This document shows positions 35,235 to 45,611 of a DNA stretch of 64,000 nt, piece after piece; the first letter of the stretch is position 1; each line of letters begins with the position of its first letter. The notes under the pieces are model-generated. The model had not been told where the DNA came from. It saw only the letters and a list, made by a program, of their open reading frames with translations, and searched no databases. Origin of the DNA: DASSQJ01 sp963726295 (GTDB lineage: Bacteria > Actinomycetota > Actinomycetes > Actinomycetales > Dermatophilaceae); assembly GCA_963726295.1 (NCBI GenBank), contig CAVSBW010000012.1:558001-622000 (forward strand), written 5' to 3'. Both the position numbers and the translations under genes were made by a program.

Positions 35235-35776
35235 GACGCGACCACCGGGTCGACGTGCCGGGTCACCCAGTCCTCGGTGAGCGGGCCCACGCTGCGGGCG
35301 ACGACGCGCCCGTCGCGGTCCACGAGGAAGGTCTCGGGCACCCCGGTCGCGCCCCAGGAGACGGCCGTGCGCCCGGTGGGGTCCGGCAGCGTCGGGAAGG
35401 GTGCGATGCCGAGCTCCTGGAGCAGGGCCGTGGCGCGGTCCGGCTGGTCCCGCGTGAGGACGCCCACCAGCACCAGTCCCTCGCCCGGACAGGCGCCGCC
35501 GGGTGCGGTCGAGCAGCGGCAGCTCCTCACGGCACGGGGGGCACCAGCTGGCCCAGACGTTGACGAGGACGACGCTGCCGCGTCGGGACCGGAGGTCGAA
35601 CTGCGCGCCCGAGACGGTCCGCCCGGCCAGCGGCGGGGCGGCGCGGTCGACGCGTTCGAGGTCGGACACCCGGCTGCCCGGTCCCGAGAGCCGCCCCCAG
35701 CCCGGCGAGGACGAGCACGAGCAGCCCGGCGAGCCCGAGCGTGGTGAGCAGCCTTGGTGCGGGCGGCCGGCCTCAC
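35231..35776 (-). CDS. ccmG: Thiol-disulfide oxidoreductase CcmG/ResA (frameshifted)
   Basis: GTG 35776 overlaps the ccmF stop. Membrane anchor LTTLGLAGLLVLVLAGLG, then APPLAGRTVSGAQFDLRSRR, the thioredoxin active site NVWASWCPPCREELPLLDR, and VLVGVLTRDQPDRATALLQE. The C-terminal GATGVPETFLVDRDGRVVAR has the cis-Pro loop. Frame shifts occur near 35490, 35690 and 35755. About 182 aa. Exported and anchored, it keeps apocytochrome c thiols reduced. Part of ccmC-E-F-G-H. Confidence 0.85.
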   Translation of the reverse strand: MRPAARTKAAHHARARRAARARPRRAGGGSRDRAAGCPTSNASTAPPRRWPGGPSRARSSTSGPDAAASSSSTSGPAGAPRAVRSCRCSTAPGGACPGEGLVLVGVLTRDQPDRATALLQELGIAPFPTLPDPTGRTAVSWGATGVPETFLVDRDGRVVARSVGPLTEDWVTRHVDPVVAS

Positions 35777-37758
35777 GACGTGAGCACCTCCGTGTCTTCA
35801 CCCGGCACGGCGACCCGGGCCGGCTGCGCACCCTCCCCGGTGCGTCCACGGCGGGGCCGCTCCGGCACCGCGGCGAGCACGCCGCCCAGAGCGACGAGGG
35901 CGCCACCGGCCCAGAGCAGCCACACGAGCGGGTGCCGGCCGACCCGGAGGGTGGCGGTCCCCGCGTCGGGGTCCACGGCGAGCAGGGTCACGTAGAGGTC
36001 GCCGCCCGGCCCCGCTGCTCACCGAGGGCACCGCCACGGTGACGTCCCGGTCGGGGTAGTAGGCGAGCCCGGCCGGCTCCACCGTCCGCGCACCGTCGCC
36101 GTCCACGACCGACAGCCGCACCGACGTCGTCATCCGGCGCGCGTCGGCGTGCCGCTCGAACCCGTCGAGCCGCACCACCTGGCGCACCGGTAGCGCACCA
36201 TCCCGCCGTCCGATGACCGTGGCCTCCGTGGTGGCGGCCCACCCGGTCGACGTGGCCACTCCGACGGCGAGCAGGGCGAAGCCGGCGTGGGCGAGGTGGC
36301 CGCCCACCCCCCGCCGGCCGAGCGGGGCGGACCGACGGGCGACCACCGCACGCCCGCTGACCGCGAGGACGGCCGCGGCGAGGCCGCCGGTGAGGAGGAC
36401 GACGACACCCGGACCGACGAGCCCGAGCAGGCAGACCACCAGGGCACCGGCCGCCGCGGGAACCGCGAGGCGCGCGGGCGAGGCGGCGGCCCTGCTCGCC
36501 GCGCCACCTCGCGAGCGGGCCCACGGCCATGAGGAGCAGGAGCGAGAGGGCGACCGGCCCGGCGAGGCGGTCGTAGAACGGGCGGCCCACCGAGACCTCG
36601 CCGGCGCCGAGGGCACGCAGCAGGACCGGGGCCACGGTGGCGAGCAGCAGGACGGCAGCCGACCCGACGAGCACGAGGGCAGCGGCCACGAGGAGGGTGG
36701 CGCGCGTGAGCGAGGCCCGGGTGCCGTCGCCCGCAGCGTCCGGGGCCGGCGGCCGCAGCACGTCGGCGCGCCAGACGACGAGCCCTCCGAGTGCCGCGAT
36801 GCCCGCGCCGAGCAGGCCGAGGAGCACGGCGCCGAGGGGGGACGGGCTGAAGGAGTGGACGCTCTCGACGACGCCGGAGCGGGTGAGGAAGGTGCCGGTC
36901 ACGACGAGCAAGGAAGCTGGTGCCGGCAGGCCCAACGCACCAGGGGGCGAGCCCGGCACGGTGCCGACCGGCCATCGAGACGTGGAGCAGCGCGGTCGTC
37001 GTCAACCACGGGAGCAGGGCGGCGTTCTCGACGGGGTCCCACGCCCAGTACCCGCCCCAGCCGAGCACGGTGTAGGACCACCAGGCGCCCAGCAGCACGC
37101 CGCCGGTCAGGGCCACCCAGGCGACGAGCGACCAGGTGCGCGTGGCCACGACCCAGGCCCTGCCGGCGTCACCGGCGAGCAGCGCGGCGATGGCGTAGCC
37201 GAAGGGCACGACCAGCCCGGCGTACCCGAGGTAGAGCAGCGGCGGGTGCACCAGCATCGCCGGGTGGTCCACGAGCAGCGGGTTGGGCCCGACCCCGTCG
37301 GCGGGCGCGGGCACGTAGCGGGCGAAGGGGTGGGAACCGAGCATCGTCAGGGCGGCGAAGGACGCCACCACGACCGAGACGACGGCCGCCGCCCGGGGCT
37401 GCAGCGCGTGGAGGCGGGGGTCCGCGGCCGGCGCGCCACGAGGAGGGCGAACCCGGCGAGCACGAGCACCCAGAGGAGGAGGGAGCCCTGCAGGCCGCCC
37501 CACAGCGGCGCTGACGCGGTAGGCGACCGGGGTGGCCGCGCTCGAGTGGTCCGCGACGAAGCGAAGGGCGACGTCGTTGCGGAGCAGGGCGACCTCCATC
37601 GCCGCCACCGCCCCGAGCGCCCCGGCGAGCGCGAGAGCGGTGGCCAGCCGGGCAGGCCCCTGGTCCCTCTCCGCGGCCGCCCTCCCCCAGAGCACCGCCG
37701 CGAAGGCCGACGCGACGACGACGACGGTGAGGCCGAAGGTGCCGAGCAGGGAGGTCAC
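35773..37758 (-). CDS. ccmF: Heme lyase CcmF (frameshifted)
   Basis: About 655 aa with many transmembrane segments. It starts LLGTFGLTVVVVASAFAAVL and overlaps ccmE by 4 bp. Diagnostic parts: NPLLVDHPAMLVHPPLLYLG, then VPFGYAIAALLAGDAGRAWV, the tryptophan-rich heme motif WGGYWAWDPVENAALLPWLT, HVSMAGRH, and FLTRSGVVESVHSFSPSPLG. Frame changes lie near 37510, 37430, 36930, 36500 and 36010. CcmF attaches heme from CcmE to apocytochrome c. This is System I; the usual actinobacterial System II proteins (ResB/CcsA) are not in the window. Confidence 0.87.
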
Positions 37759-38156
37759 CGTCGGCCCTCGACCTCGTCCTCGTCGGCGCGGTAGGTGTTC
37801 GCGTGGCGGGCCATGACGAGGTCGGCGTCGACCGCGCCGTCGGCGGCCACCCGGCCCTCCACGACCGCGTCCCGACCCTCGCGGAACGTCCCCTGCGGGG
37901 CGTCGACGGCCCGGACCTCCGTCCGCCCGCCGTCACCGCTGAGCACGAAGGTGGTGCCCCCGTTGCCCACGTGCAGCGTCCCCGGGACGACGGTGCCCGT
38001 CACCCGGACCCGGTCACCGGCAGCGTGCCGGGTGACGACCTCCCCCGGGCTCACCGTGTACGACAGCGTGCCCTGGGCGGCGGCGCCGACCCCCAGGCCG
38101 ACCAGGGCGAGGGTGCCACCGACGACGACCAGCCGGGCGCCCCGGCCCCGGGTCAC
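37755..38156 (-). CDS. ccmE: Heme chaperone CcmE
   Basis: 133 residues, intact. GTG 38156 overlaps ccmC by 4 bp. One N-terminal membrane helix (RLVVVGGTLALVGLGVGAAA), an OB-fold (SPGEVVTRHAAGDRVRVTGT, FREGRDAVVEGRVAADG), and the heme-attachment site MARHANTYRADE, with the His-x3-Tyr pattern of classical CcmE. Some actinobacterial and archaeal versions use Cys here; this one keeps His. Carries heme covalently from CcmC to CcmF. Confidence 0.88.
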   Translation of the reverse strand: MTRGRGARLVVVGGTLALVGLGVGAAAQGTLSYTVSPGEVVTRHAAGDRVRVTGTVVPGTLHVGNGGTTFVLSGDGGRTEVRAVDAPQGTFREGRDAVVEGRVAADGAVDADLVMARHANTYRADEDEVEGRR

Positions 38157-39116
38157 GGGGCGACCCGCGAGCCCTGCCCCGGCGGCCCCGCGGGCGCGGG
38201 CTGGGTGGCGGGGCCGGGCTCCGGCACCGAGGGATCCGGCAGGTCCGGCGGAGGGCCGACCGGTGGCACCTCGTCCGGGCCCGGCCGGGGTGGCTCGTCG
38301 GGCCCGGGCGGCTGGGGTACCCCGGGCCGTCCGGGGACGGTCGGATCCGGACCCGTGGGGTCGAGCGGGGGGTCGGTCGGCGGTGCCGACGCGGTGAGCC
38401 GGTGCCGCGCGACGGCGACGCCCTGCGCGGAGCCGGACTCGTCGGCGTGCGCCCCGAGGCGCACGACCACGGCGGCGAGCCCCGCCGCCGTGACAGCGAC
38501 GACCGACAGGCCGAGGGCGACCCCCATCCGGGGGTCGATCGGGGGCACGTCGGTGGGCCGGCCGAGGACGGTCGCCTGCTGGTGCAGCGTGCTCCACCAG
38601 ACCACCGAGAAGTGGACCACCGGCACGAGGAGGAAGCCGAGGCGTGCCCGTGAGCGCCGCCCGCCGGCGGCGTGGTCCGAGCGGGCCCGGCACCGCCCGG
38701 AGGGCGAGGTGCAGGAGGTAGACGAGCAGCAGTGCGGCCGTCGACACGAGCCGGGCGTCCCAGGTCCACCACACGCCCCACACCGCGCGTCCCCAGGCGC
38801 TCCCGACGACCAGGGTGAGCGCCGTGGCCACGACTCCGACCTCCGCGGCGGCGCGTCCCCAGCGGTCGGCCGCCGGGGACGGTCGCCTGAGGAAGGAGAT
38901 GCCCGCGACGCAGGTGATGGCGAAGCACAGGTACGCGAGCCAGGCCGCCGGCACGTGGAGGTACATGAGCCGTTGCCACTGGCCCTGGACCGCATCCGGG
39001 GGCGCCCCGACGGCGGCCACCGTGGCGACGGCGGCCCCGGCGACCGCGACCGAGCCCAGGGCCCGCACCACCTCCGTTCGCGTGGTCGGTCCGGTGGTGC
39101 GGCGGGCGTGCGGCAT
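38153..39116 (-). CDS. ccmC: Heme exporter/handler CcmC with Pro-rich tail (one frameshift)
   Basis: ATG 39116. Six-helix CcmC body with YLHVPAAWLAYLCFAITCVA and the heme-binding tryptophan motif GRAVWGVWWTWDARLVSTAA. After an indel near 38640 it continues GFLLVPVVHFSVVWWSTLHQ then QATVLGRPTDVPPIDPRM. The last 75 residues are a Pro/Asp/Gly-rich tail (DPTGPDPTVPGRPGVPQPPG) not found in E. coli CcmC. First gene of the ccm operon. GTGT-N15-GGGTA lies 51 bp upstream. CcmA, CcmB and CcmD are not seen in the window. Confidence 0.85.
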
Positions 39117-39167
39117 GGCTCTGTCTCCCCGTTGCGGGCTGCGCGGCGGCGCGGGACGCCGGGCCAC

Positions 39168-39191
39168 TACCCGCCCGGGGGCACTTGACAC
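39168..39191 (-). promoter_or_regulatory. SigB/SigF-type promoter for ccm operon
   Basis: GTGT (39188-39191), N15, GGGTA (39168-39172), minus strand, 51 bp before the ccmC ATG. The rest of the 189-bp gap up to ctaC has GTTT but no matching GGGTA on the plus strand. Confidence 0.45.
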
Positions 39192-39305
39192 CCCCGGTGA
39201 CGGCCACCGCGAGGACCCGGGGTTTGCGCGCGGGAGAAGCGGGAAAGGAGGCGACGAACCCGGGTGTGCGGGCCCGGGCCCTCCGAGCCACGGAAGCGAG
39301 GTCGC

Positions 39306-40323
39306 ATGGGTCCCTCCCGGCTGCGCCTCGCGGCCCTCGTCGCCGTGGCGGGCGCGTCGCTCGCTGCGTGCTCCTCCGCGTCCCCCTCGACGCTGGACCC
39401 GGCCGGGTTCGGTGCCCGGCGGGTCGAGGGCCTGTGGTGGCTGCTGTTCGCGATCGCCACGGTCGTCTGCGTCGTCGTCATCGCGCTCGTGCTCCTGGCC
39501 CTCCGGCGGCGCCACGCCGAGCCCGGACCGTCCACCGACGGCCGCCGGGTGGTGGTCGCCGCAGGCGTCCTCGTGCCGGCCGTCGTGCTCACGGGCGTCT
39601 ACCTCGTCGGCCTGGGCGACATGGCGGCCCTCGAGGAGCCCGAGGGGCCGCCCGACGTCACCATCGACGTCGACCGGCCACCTCTGGTGGTGGGAGGTGT
39701 CCTACCCGGGCACCGGGGTCGTCACCGCCAACGAGCTGCACGTGCCGGTCGGGCGGACGGTCCGGCTGCGGCTGCGCACCGCCGACGTCAACCACAGCTT
39801 CTGGGTGCCCCAGCTCACCGTGAAGACCGACCTGGTCGCCGGGCGCGTCAACACCACCTGGCTCCGCGCCGAGCGCGAAGGGCGGTTCCGGGGACAGTGC
39901 GCCGAGTACTGCGGCACCCAGCACGCCCACATGGCCCTCGTCGTCGTCGCCGAGCCGGACGCCGCCTTCCGTGCCTGGACCCGCCGGCAGGCGCAGGACG
40001 CCCCGGCACCGCGGGACGCGCTCGAGGCCCGCGGCCTCCGGGTGCTCGAGACGGCGTCCTGCGCCAGCTGCCACACGGTGCGGGGAACCGCGGCCCGCGG
40101 CACCGTGGGCCCGGACCTCACCCACCTCGCGACGCGGGAGGAGATCGGGGCCGGCACGCTGCCCAACGACCCCGGGCACCTCGCCGGCTGGATCGCCGAC
40201 GCCCAGAGCGCCAAGCCGGGCAACCGGATGCCGCCACAGCCGCTCAGCCCCGAGGACCTGCGGGCCGTCGTCGCGTACCTCGAGGCGGGCGGCACCGCCG
40301 AGGCCCCCGGAGGTGAACGGTGA
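39306..40323 (+). CDS. ctaC: Cytochrome c oxidase subunit II with fused cytochrome c domain (caa3 type; one frameshift)
   Basis: Lipoprotein-type start (RLRLAALVAVAGASLAACSS), two transmembrane helices, then a cupredoxin domain. One extra base near 39675 shifts VTIDV into TGHLWWWEVSYPGTG. The CuA site is CAEYCGTQHAHM. The C-terminal extension carries a c-type heme motif CASCH near residue 245 and distal Met in GNRMP. About 339 aa. The fused cytochrome c makes this a caa3 oxidase, taking electrons from cytochrome c or the bc complex encoded downstream. It overlaps ctaD by 4 bp. Confidence 0.88.
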
Positions 40324-42285
40324 GCACCAGCCTGGACGCCGGCTGGGTGACGCTGGAGTCGGAGCGGCTCGCGGGCCCACGAGTCTCCGAGCGCTGGCCG
40401 GAGGGTGGTGGCCTGCTCGGCGCACTGGCCACCGTCGACCACAAGCGGATCGGTCGCCGCTACATCGCCACGGCGGCGGTCTTCTTCACGCTGGCCGGGC
40501 TGAACGCCCTGGTGATGCGCACCCAGCTGATCGGGCCCGACGCGGGGGTGGTGAGCCCGGAGCGGTACAACCAGCTGTTCACCGTGCACGGGACGGCGAT
40601 GATCTTCTTCTTCGCGACCCCGATGCTGTTCGGGTTCGGCAACTTCCTCTTCCCGCTCATGCTCGGCACCCGCGACATGGCCTTCCCCCGCCTCAACGCC
40701 TTCGGCTACTGGGTGCTTCGTCTCGGCCGGGACCCTGCTCTTCGCGAGCCTCGTCGTCGGGGTCGCACCCGACGGCGGCTGGTTCAGCTACGTCCCGCTC
40801 ACCTCCGAGCGCTACTCCCCCGGGGTCAACCTCGACGTCTACTGCCTCTCGCTGCTCTTCCTCGGCGTCTCCACGACGGCCGGTGCCGTGAACTTCATCG
40901 TCACCGCGCTCAAGCTGCGGGCGCCCGGGATGACGCTGGCCCGGATGCCGGTGTTCGTCTGGGCCGTGGTCGTCACCTCCTTCATGGTGGTCTTCGCCCT
41001 GCCGCCGCTGAACACCGCGAACGTCATGCTCTTCCTCGACCGACGGTTCGGGACGCACTTCCTGGACCCGCAGCAAGGAGGGGACGCGGTGCTCTGGCAG
41101 CACCTGTTCTGGCTGTTCGGGCACCCCGACGTCTACATCATCGTGCTGCCGGCGCTGGGCATCATCTCCTCGATCGTGCCGGTCTTCTCCCGCGCGCCCG
41201 ATCGTGGCCTACCCGCTCATCGTGCTCGCCGCGATCGCCACCGGCGTCATCTCCTTCGGCGTCTGGGTCCACCACATGTTCGCGGTCGGCCTGCCGCAGC
41301 TGTCGCTGTCGCTTCTTCTCCGCGGCGAGCATCGTCGTCACCCTCCCGGCAGGCATCCAGATGTTCTCGTGGATCACGACCATGCTCACCGGCCGGCTGG
41401 TGCCGTCGGTGCCGATGCTGTGGGCGATGGGCTTCGTCGCCGCGTTCGTCGTCGGCGGGGTCACCGGGGTGATGTTCGCGGTCGTGGCCTTCGACCAGCA
41501 GGTCACCGACAGCTACTTCGTCGTCGCGCACTTCCACTACGTGCTCTTCGGCGGCGCGGTCCTGCCGATGCTCGCGGGCCTGTTCTTCTGGTGGCCGAAG
41601 ATGACCGGCAGGATGACGAGCCCCCGCGGTGGACGGTGGAGCTTCTGGCTCACCTTCCTCGGGTTCAACCTCACCTTCTTCCCCATGCACATCAGCGGCC
41701 TGCTCGGGATGCCGCGCCGGATCTACACCTTCGAGCCCGGGCTCGGGTGGGACCTGTGGAACCTGCTCGCGACGATCGGGGCCTACCTGCTGGCGGTGGG
41801 GCTGCTCGTCACCGTCGGCGTGTTCGTCCACTCGTGGCGGCGCGGGGCCGGCCGCGCCACCGGACCCGTGGGGCGGCGAGAGCCTGGAGTGGCTGACGAC
41901 CTCCCCGCCCCGCACCCACAACTTCCCGGTGCTGCCGACGGTGCACAGCCTCCACCCGCTGTGGAACCGGGCCAGCCTGGACTCGGTGCTCACCGGTGCC
42001 GAGCGGGAGGACCGGGTGCTCGCCGAGGGCCACGAGGTGCTCCAGACCAGCGAGCTCGACGGCGCGCCCGAGCGCCGCCTCGAGATGCCCGAGGACTCCG
42101 TCGTCCCCGCGGTCACGGCGGCCGCGCTCCTCACCGCGGTGGTGGCCCTGCTGCTCGGTGCGACCGTCGTCGCCGCCGTCGCCGTGGTGGGCGCCGCGGC
42201 CGCGATCGGGTACTGGTTGTGGCCGTTCCCCGGCCCGCAGGAGGCGCTCGAGGAGCCGGTCCCGCACCCGGAGCGGGTCTCGTGA
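40320..42285 (+). CDS. ctaD: Cytochrome c oxidase subunit I, with C-terminal subunit IV-like extension (frameshifted)
   Basis: Starts GTG 40320. Heme/Cu ligands are visible: LFTVHGTAMIFFFATPMLFG (heme a His), WLFGHPDVYIIVLP (CuB His and cross-linked Tyr), WVHHMFAVGLP (CuB His pair), HFHYVLFGG (hemes a and a3). Frame changes lie near 40720, 41200, 41320 and 41870. After the 12-helix core, residues from about 520 on read GESLEWLTTSPPRTHNFPVL then two further helices (VTAAALLTAVVALLLGATVV). This resembles a small subunit IV/CtaF fused to subunit I. The terminal oxidase reduces O2 and pumps protons. Confidence 0.9.
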
Positions 42286-42927
42286 CCTCCCTCGACGCCG
42301 TCCGCGCGGCACCCGGGGCGGTGGAGCGGCCGCGGGCGCTCGCCGCGGAGGCGCCCCGGGGGCGCCCGACCGGTGAGTGGGGGATGTTCCTCTTCGTCGC
42401 GACCGAGGCCACGCTCTTCGCCTGTCTCCTCGCCAGCTACTTCTACGTGCGCTTCACCCACGGCGGGCCCTGGCCCCCCGAGGGCATCGAGGAGCCCACG
42501 CCTGCTCAAGCCGCTGGTGATGACGGGGATCCTGCTCACGAGCAGCGCGACGATGGTGGTCGCCGACCTCGGCATCCGGCGCGGGCACCCGCGGAGGCTG
42601 CTGGTGGGGGTGGCCGCGACCATGGTGCTCGGGGCGGCCTTCCTCGTCCTCCAGGGGCTGGAGTACAGCGAGAAGCTGGCCACCTTCACGTGGACGACGA
42701 ACGCCTACGGGTCCTTCTTCTTCACGATCACCGGGTTCCACGGGTTCCACGTCGCGGTCGGGCTGGTGATGCTCGGGTACACCGAGGTGGCGGCACTGCG
42801 GGGCAAGTTCACCCGCGGCCGGCACGAGCGCGTGCGGATGGTGTCGATCTACTGGCACTTCGTCGACGTCGTCTGGGTCGCCGTCCTGACCTCCCTCTAC
42901 CTGCTCGCCCAGGCGGGGGGTGGCTGA
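42282..42927 (+). CDS. ctaE: Cytochrome c oxidase subunit III (one frameshift)
   Basis: GTG 42282 overlaps the ctaD stop by 4 bp. About 215 aa. Seven-helix family landmarks: WGMFLFVATEATLFACLLAS, YFYVRF, GAAFLVLQGLEYSEK, TNAYGSFFFTITGFHGFHVA and YWHFVDVVWVAVLTSLYLLA. An indel near 42500 separates GIEEPT from LLKPLVMTG. Stabilises the oxidase core. Confidence 0.88.
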
Positions 42928-43337
42928 CGTGTCCGACGTCCCCGACACCCGGGCCGCAGCCGCAGCCCCGGCGGGGCCCCGCCGCACCGCGGGGGCCGCG
43001 CTCGTGTGGTTCGCCGTCCTCGGCGGCTTCCTCGCCTGGGGCCTGCACCTGCTCGTCGCCTGGTTCGTCACCGAGGTGGTGTGCGTCCAGGGGCGCGACG
43101 AGGTCGCGGGCCTGGGGCTGCGGTGGGTCGCGGCGACCGCCACCGTCCTGCCCGGCCTGGTCGCCATCGCGGCGCTCGTCGTCGCCCGGCGAGCAGGCCG
43201 CACCCTCGCCGGGGCCGACGACGCGGACCCGAAGGTGGCGCGGGCACGGTTCCTCGTGCTCATCGGCGGGTGGCTCAGCGCGCTGAGCCTGGTGATGATC
43301 GTCTTCGGGGCGGTCGCGGTGGCGACCCTCCCCGTGT
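42920..43337 (+). CDS. Hypothetical membrane protein, possibly fused to or truncated before CtaG
   Basis: About 139 residues with three hydrophobic segments: ALVWFAVLGGFLAWGLHLLV, ATATVLPGLVAIAALVVARR, GGWLSALSLVMIVFGAVAVA. Start GTG 42920 overlaps ctaE by 8 bp; GTG 42929 is also possible. No stop codon exists in any frame between here and the CtaG body. Either the stop was lost to an indel near 43335, or the protein is fused to CtaG. Small three-helix proteins of this kind occur in caa3 operons. Function unknown. Confidence 0.5.
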
Positions 43338-44340
43338 GTGGCGGCGACCGGCCTGTCCGTCGTCGGCGCGGGCGTCGTCGGCTCGGGGGGCCCGGGGCGC
43401 ACCCTGGTGCGGGCGGTCAGCGGGGTCTCCGCCCACGGGGCGCCGTCCCCCGGGAGCGGCCCCGACGTGTTCGCCGTCGCCCTCCTCGCCGGACTGGCGC
43501 TCTGGGTGGCCGCCCACCTCGTGGGCACCTCCCGGTGCGCCGGCCGCACGCCCTCGCTCCGGGGCGGGGTGCGGCGCACCGGCACCGGTCGCCTGCTGGC
43601 GTTCCTCGCGGCGGTGGCGGTCCTCGCCGCGGCCGTCGGGCCGTGGGCGGAGCCGCTCGCGCAGCGCAGCCTCGCCGCCCACATGGGGCAGCACATGCTC
43701 CTCCTCGTCGTCGCCGCACCGCTGCTCGCCGCGGCGGCCCCCGGCACTCCGCTCGTGCTGGTCCTGCCGGTGGGCGCCCGCCGGCGGGTGGCCGCCGCCC
43801 GGTACCGGCTGCGGCGGACCCCGGGCCTGCGCGGTGCCTCCAGCCCCCTCGGGGCGTGGCTCCTGAGCGTCGTCACCCTCTGGCTGTGGCACCTGCCCCC
43901 GCTGTACGAGGCCGCCCTCGGGTCCGAGGTCCTGCACGTGCTCGAGCACGCGAGCTTCCTCCTCGGCGCCTGGGCGTTCTGGTGGTACGTCCTCCACGAG
44001 GGGCCGGCGCGGCTGCGCGGGGGGGCCGCGGTCCTCTTCGTCTTCGCCGCCACGCTGCCCGGTGCCGCCCTGGGTGCGGTGCTGACCTTCGCCCAGGCGC
44101 CGCTGTACCCCACCCAGGCCGCCGGTGCCGCCCGGGCCGGGCTCGACCCGCTGACGGACCAGCAGCTGGCGGGACTGGTGATGTGGGTGCCGCCCGACGT
44201 CGTCTACCTCGCGGTCACGGTGGCGCTGGTGCTGCCCTGGCTCGCCCGGCTCGCCGGGGACGAGGTCGGCGACGAGGCCGCGGACCGACGCTCTCCCGCC
44301 CGCCAGGGTGGGCGAGCCCGGCCTGCAGGAGGCACCGTGA
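43338..44340 (+). CDS. ctaG: caa3-type cytochrome oxidase assembly factor CtaG
   Basis: About 333 aa. The seven-helix CtaG core starts near GRLLAFLAAVAVLAAAVGPW and shows SLAAHMGQHMLLLVVAAPLL, VVTLWLWHLPPLYEAALGSE, then HVLEHASFLLGAWAFWWYVL and AATLPGAALGAVLTFAQAPL with YPTQ. The His residues in these motifs probably take part in copper delivery to subunit I. The N-terminal boundary is uncertain because no stop separates it from the preceding frame. An indel near 44285 restores a C-terminus ending at 44340, which overlaps the next GTG. Confidence 0.82.
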
Positions 44341-44760
44341 CGGGCACGCGAGCCGATCGAGCGCACCCCGGGACGGTCTCCCGCCTCGTGGTGGCGGTGG
44401 TCGTCGCGTCGGCAGCCGCGGTCGCCCTGCTCGCCGGGATGCGGCGAGGACGTGCGCACCAGCGGTGCGGTCGTCCCCGGCGGCCACCCGGAGCGCGGCG
44501 CCGAGCTGATCCGGTCCTACGGGTGCGCCAGCTGCCACACCGTCGCCGGGGTCCCGGGGGCGGACGCCGACGTCGGCCCTCCCCTCACCGACTTCGGCGA
44601 GCGCGGCTACATCGCCGGTGAGCTCGTCAACGACCCCGACAACCTGCAGCGCTGGATCCGCGACCCGCAGGCGGTCGAGCCCGGCACGGTGATGCCGGAC
44701 CTCGGGGTCACCGAGGAGGACGCCCGGGACATCGCGGCCTACCTCCTGGGGCAGCGGTGA
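44337..44760 (+). CDS. Monoheme cytochrome c lipoprotein (one frameshift)
   Basis: About 140 aa. N-terminal RLVVAVVVASAAAVALLAG, then a probable lipobox Cys (CGED in the frame restored by an indel near 44445). Heme motif YGCASCHTVAG, axial Met in EPGTVMPDLG. The domain resembles the C-terminal cytochrome of the ctaC product (NDPDNLQRWIRDPQAVEPGT). Likely shuttles electrons from the bc complex to the oxidase. Overlaps both neighbours by 4 bp. Confidence 0.82.
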
Positions 44761-45611
44761 GCACCGGACGGGTGCGGAGCCACCGGCCGGGCCGGTGGCG
44801 CGCGCCGGCCGTGGCCCTGGCCGTCGTGGCCGCGGCGGGTGTGGGCACCGCGGCACTCGGTGACGAGGTCGTCGGCGCGCCCCGCGCCCGGCCGCGACGA
44901 CACCGCCCGTGCCCGCCGTGTCCCCGCCCGTGGGGCGCCCGGGGGTCGAGCCGGTCCCGCCGGGCGGCACCGCGCTGGAGCGGGGCAGGCTCCTCTATGG
45001 CGCCAACTGCGCGAGCTGCCACGGCCAGACGGCCGAGGGCACGGGCCGCGGGCCTGACCTGCGGTCGGTCGGGACGGCGAGCACCGACTTCCAGCTGCGG
45101 ACCGGCAGGATGCCCGTCGCCGAGCCGGACGAGCAGCCCCGTGCGGGGCCGCCGGCGTTCGGCCCGGACGACATCGAGGCACTCGTCGCCTACGTCGGGT
45201 CGCTCGGTGACGGGTCGGGGCCGTCGATCCCGGTGGTCGGCGCCGGCGACGCCGCCAGCGGGCGCACGGTCTACCTCGCCAACTGCGCGGCCTGCCACTC
45301 CTCCAGCGGCGTCGGCGCCGCGCTGCCCTCCGGCCACGTCGCCCCGTCCCTGCTCGACACGGCCACGACCCAGCTCGGCGAGGCGGTGCGCACCGGCCCC
45401 GGGCCTGATGCCGCAGTTCCCCGACACGCTCCTGTCGGACGCCGACGTCGCCGACGTCGCGGCCTACGTCGACGACCTCGCCGAGCGCCGGGACCAGGGT
45501 GGGTGGCCGCTCGGCGGCATCGGGCCCGTCCCCGAGGGCGCGGTCGGGTGGGTGCTCGGCCTCGGCACGCTGCTCGTCGTCATCCGGCTCCTCGGCAGGC
45601 GGGCCGAGTGA
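44757..45611 (+). CDS. qcrC: Diheme cytochrome c subunit of the bc complex, QcrC (frameshifted)
   Basis: About 284 aa. N-terminal signal/anchor (PAVALAVVAAAGVGTAALG). Two heme motifs: YGANCASCHGQTAEGTGRGP and YLANCAACHSSSGVGA. C-terminal membrane helix GAVGWVLGLGTLLVVIRLLG. Indels lie near 44910 and 45405. The diheme arrangement with C-terminal anchor is the actinobacterial QcrC design, which delivers electrons directly to the oxidase in a supercomplex. Its stop overlaps the qcrA ATG. Confidence 0.87.
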   Translation: MSTGRVRSHRPGRWRAPAVALAVVAAAGVGTAALGDEVVGAPRARPRRHRPCPPCPRPWGARGSSRSRRAAPRWSGAGSSMAPTARAATARRPRARAAGLTCGRSGRRAPTSSCGPAGCPSPSRTSSPVRGRRRSARTTSRHSSPTSGRSVTGRGRRSRWSAPATPPAGARSTSPTARPATPPAASAPRCPPATSPRPCSTRPRPSSARRCAPAPGLMPQFPDTLLSDADVADVAAYVDDLAERRDQGGWPLGGIGPVPEGAVGWVLGLGTLLVVIRLLGRRAE

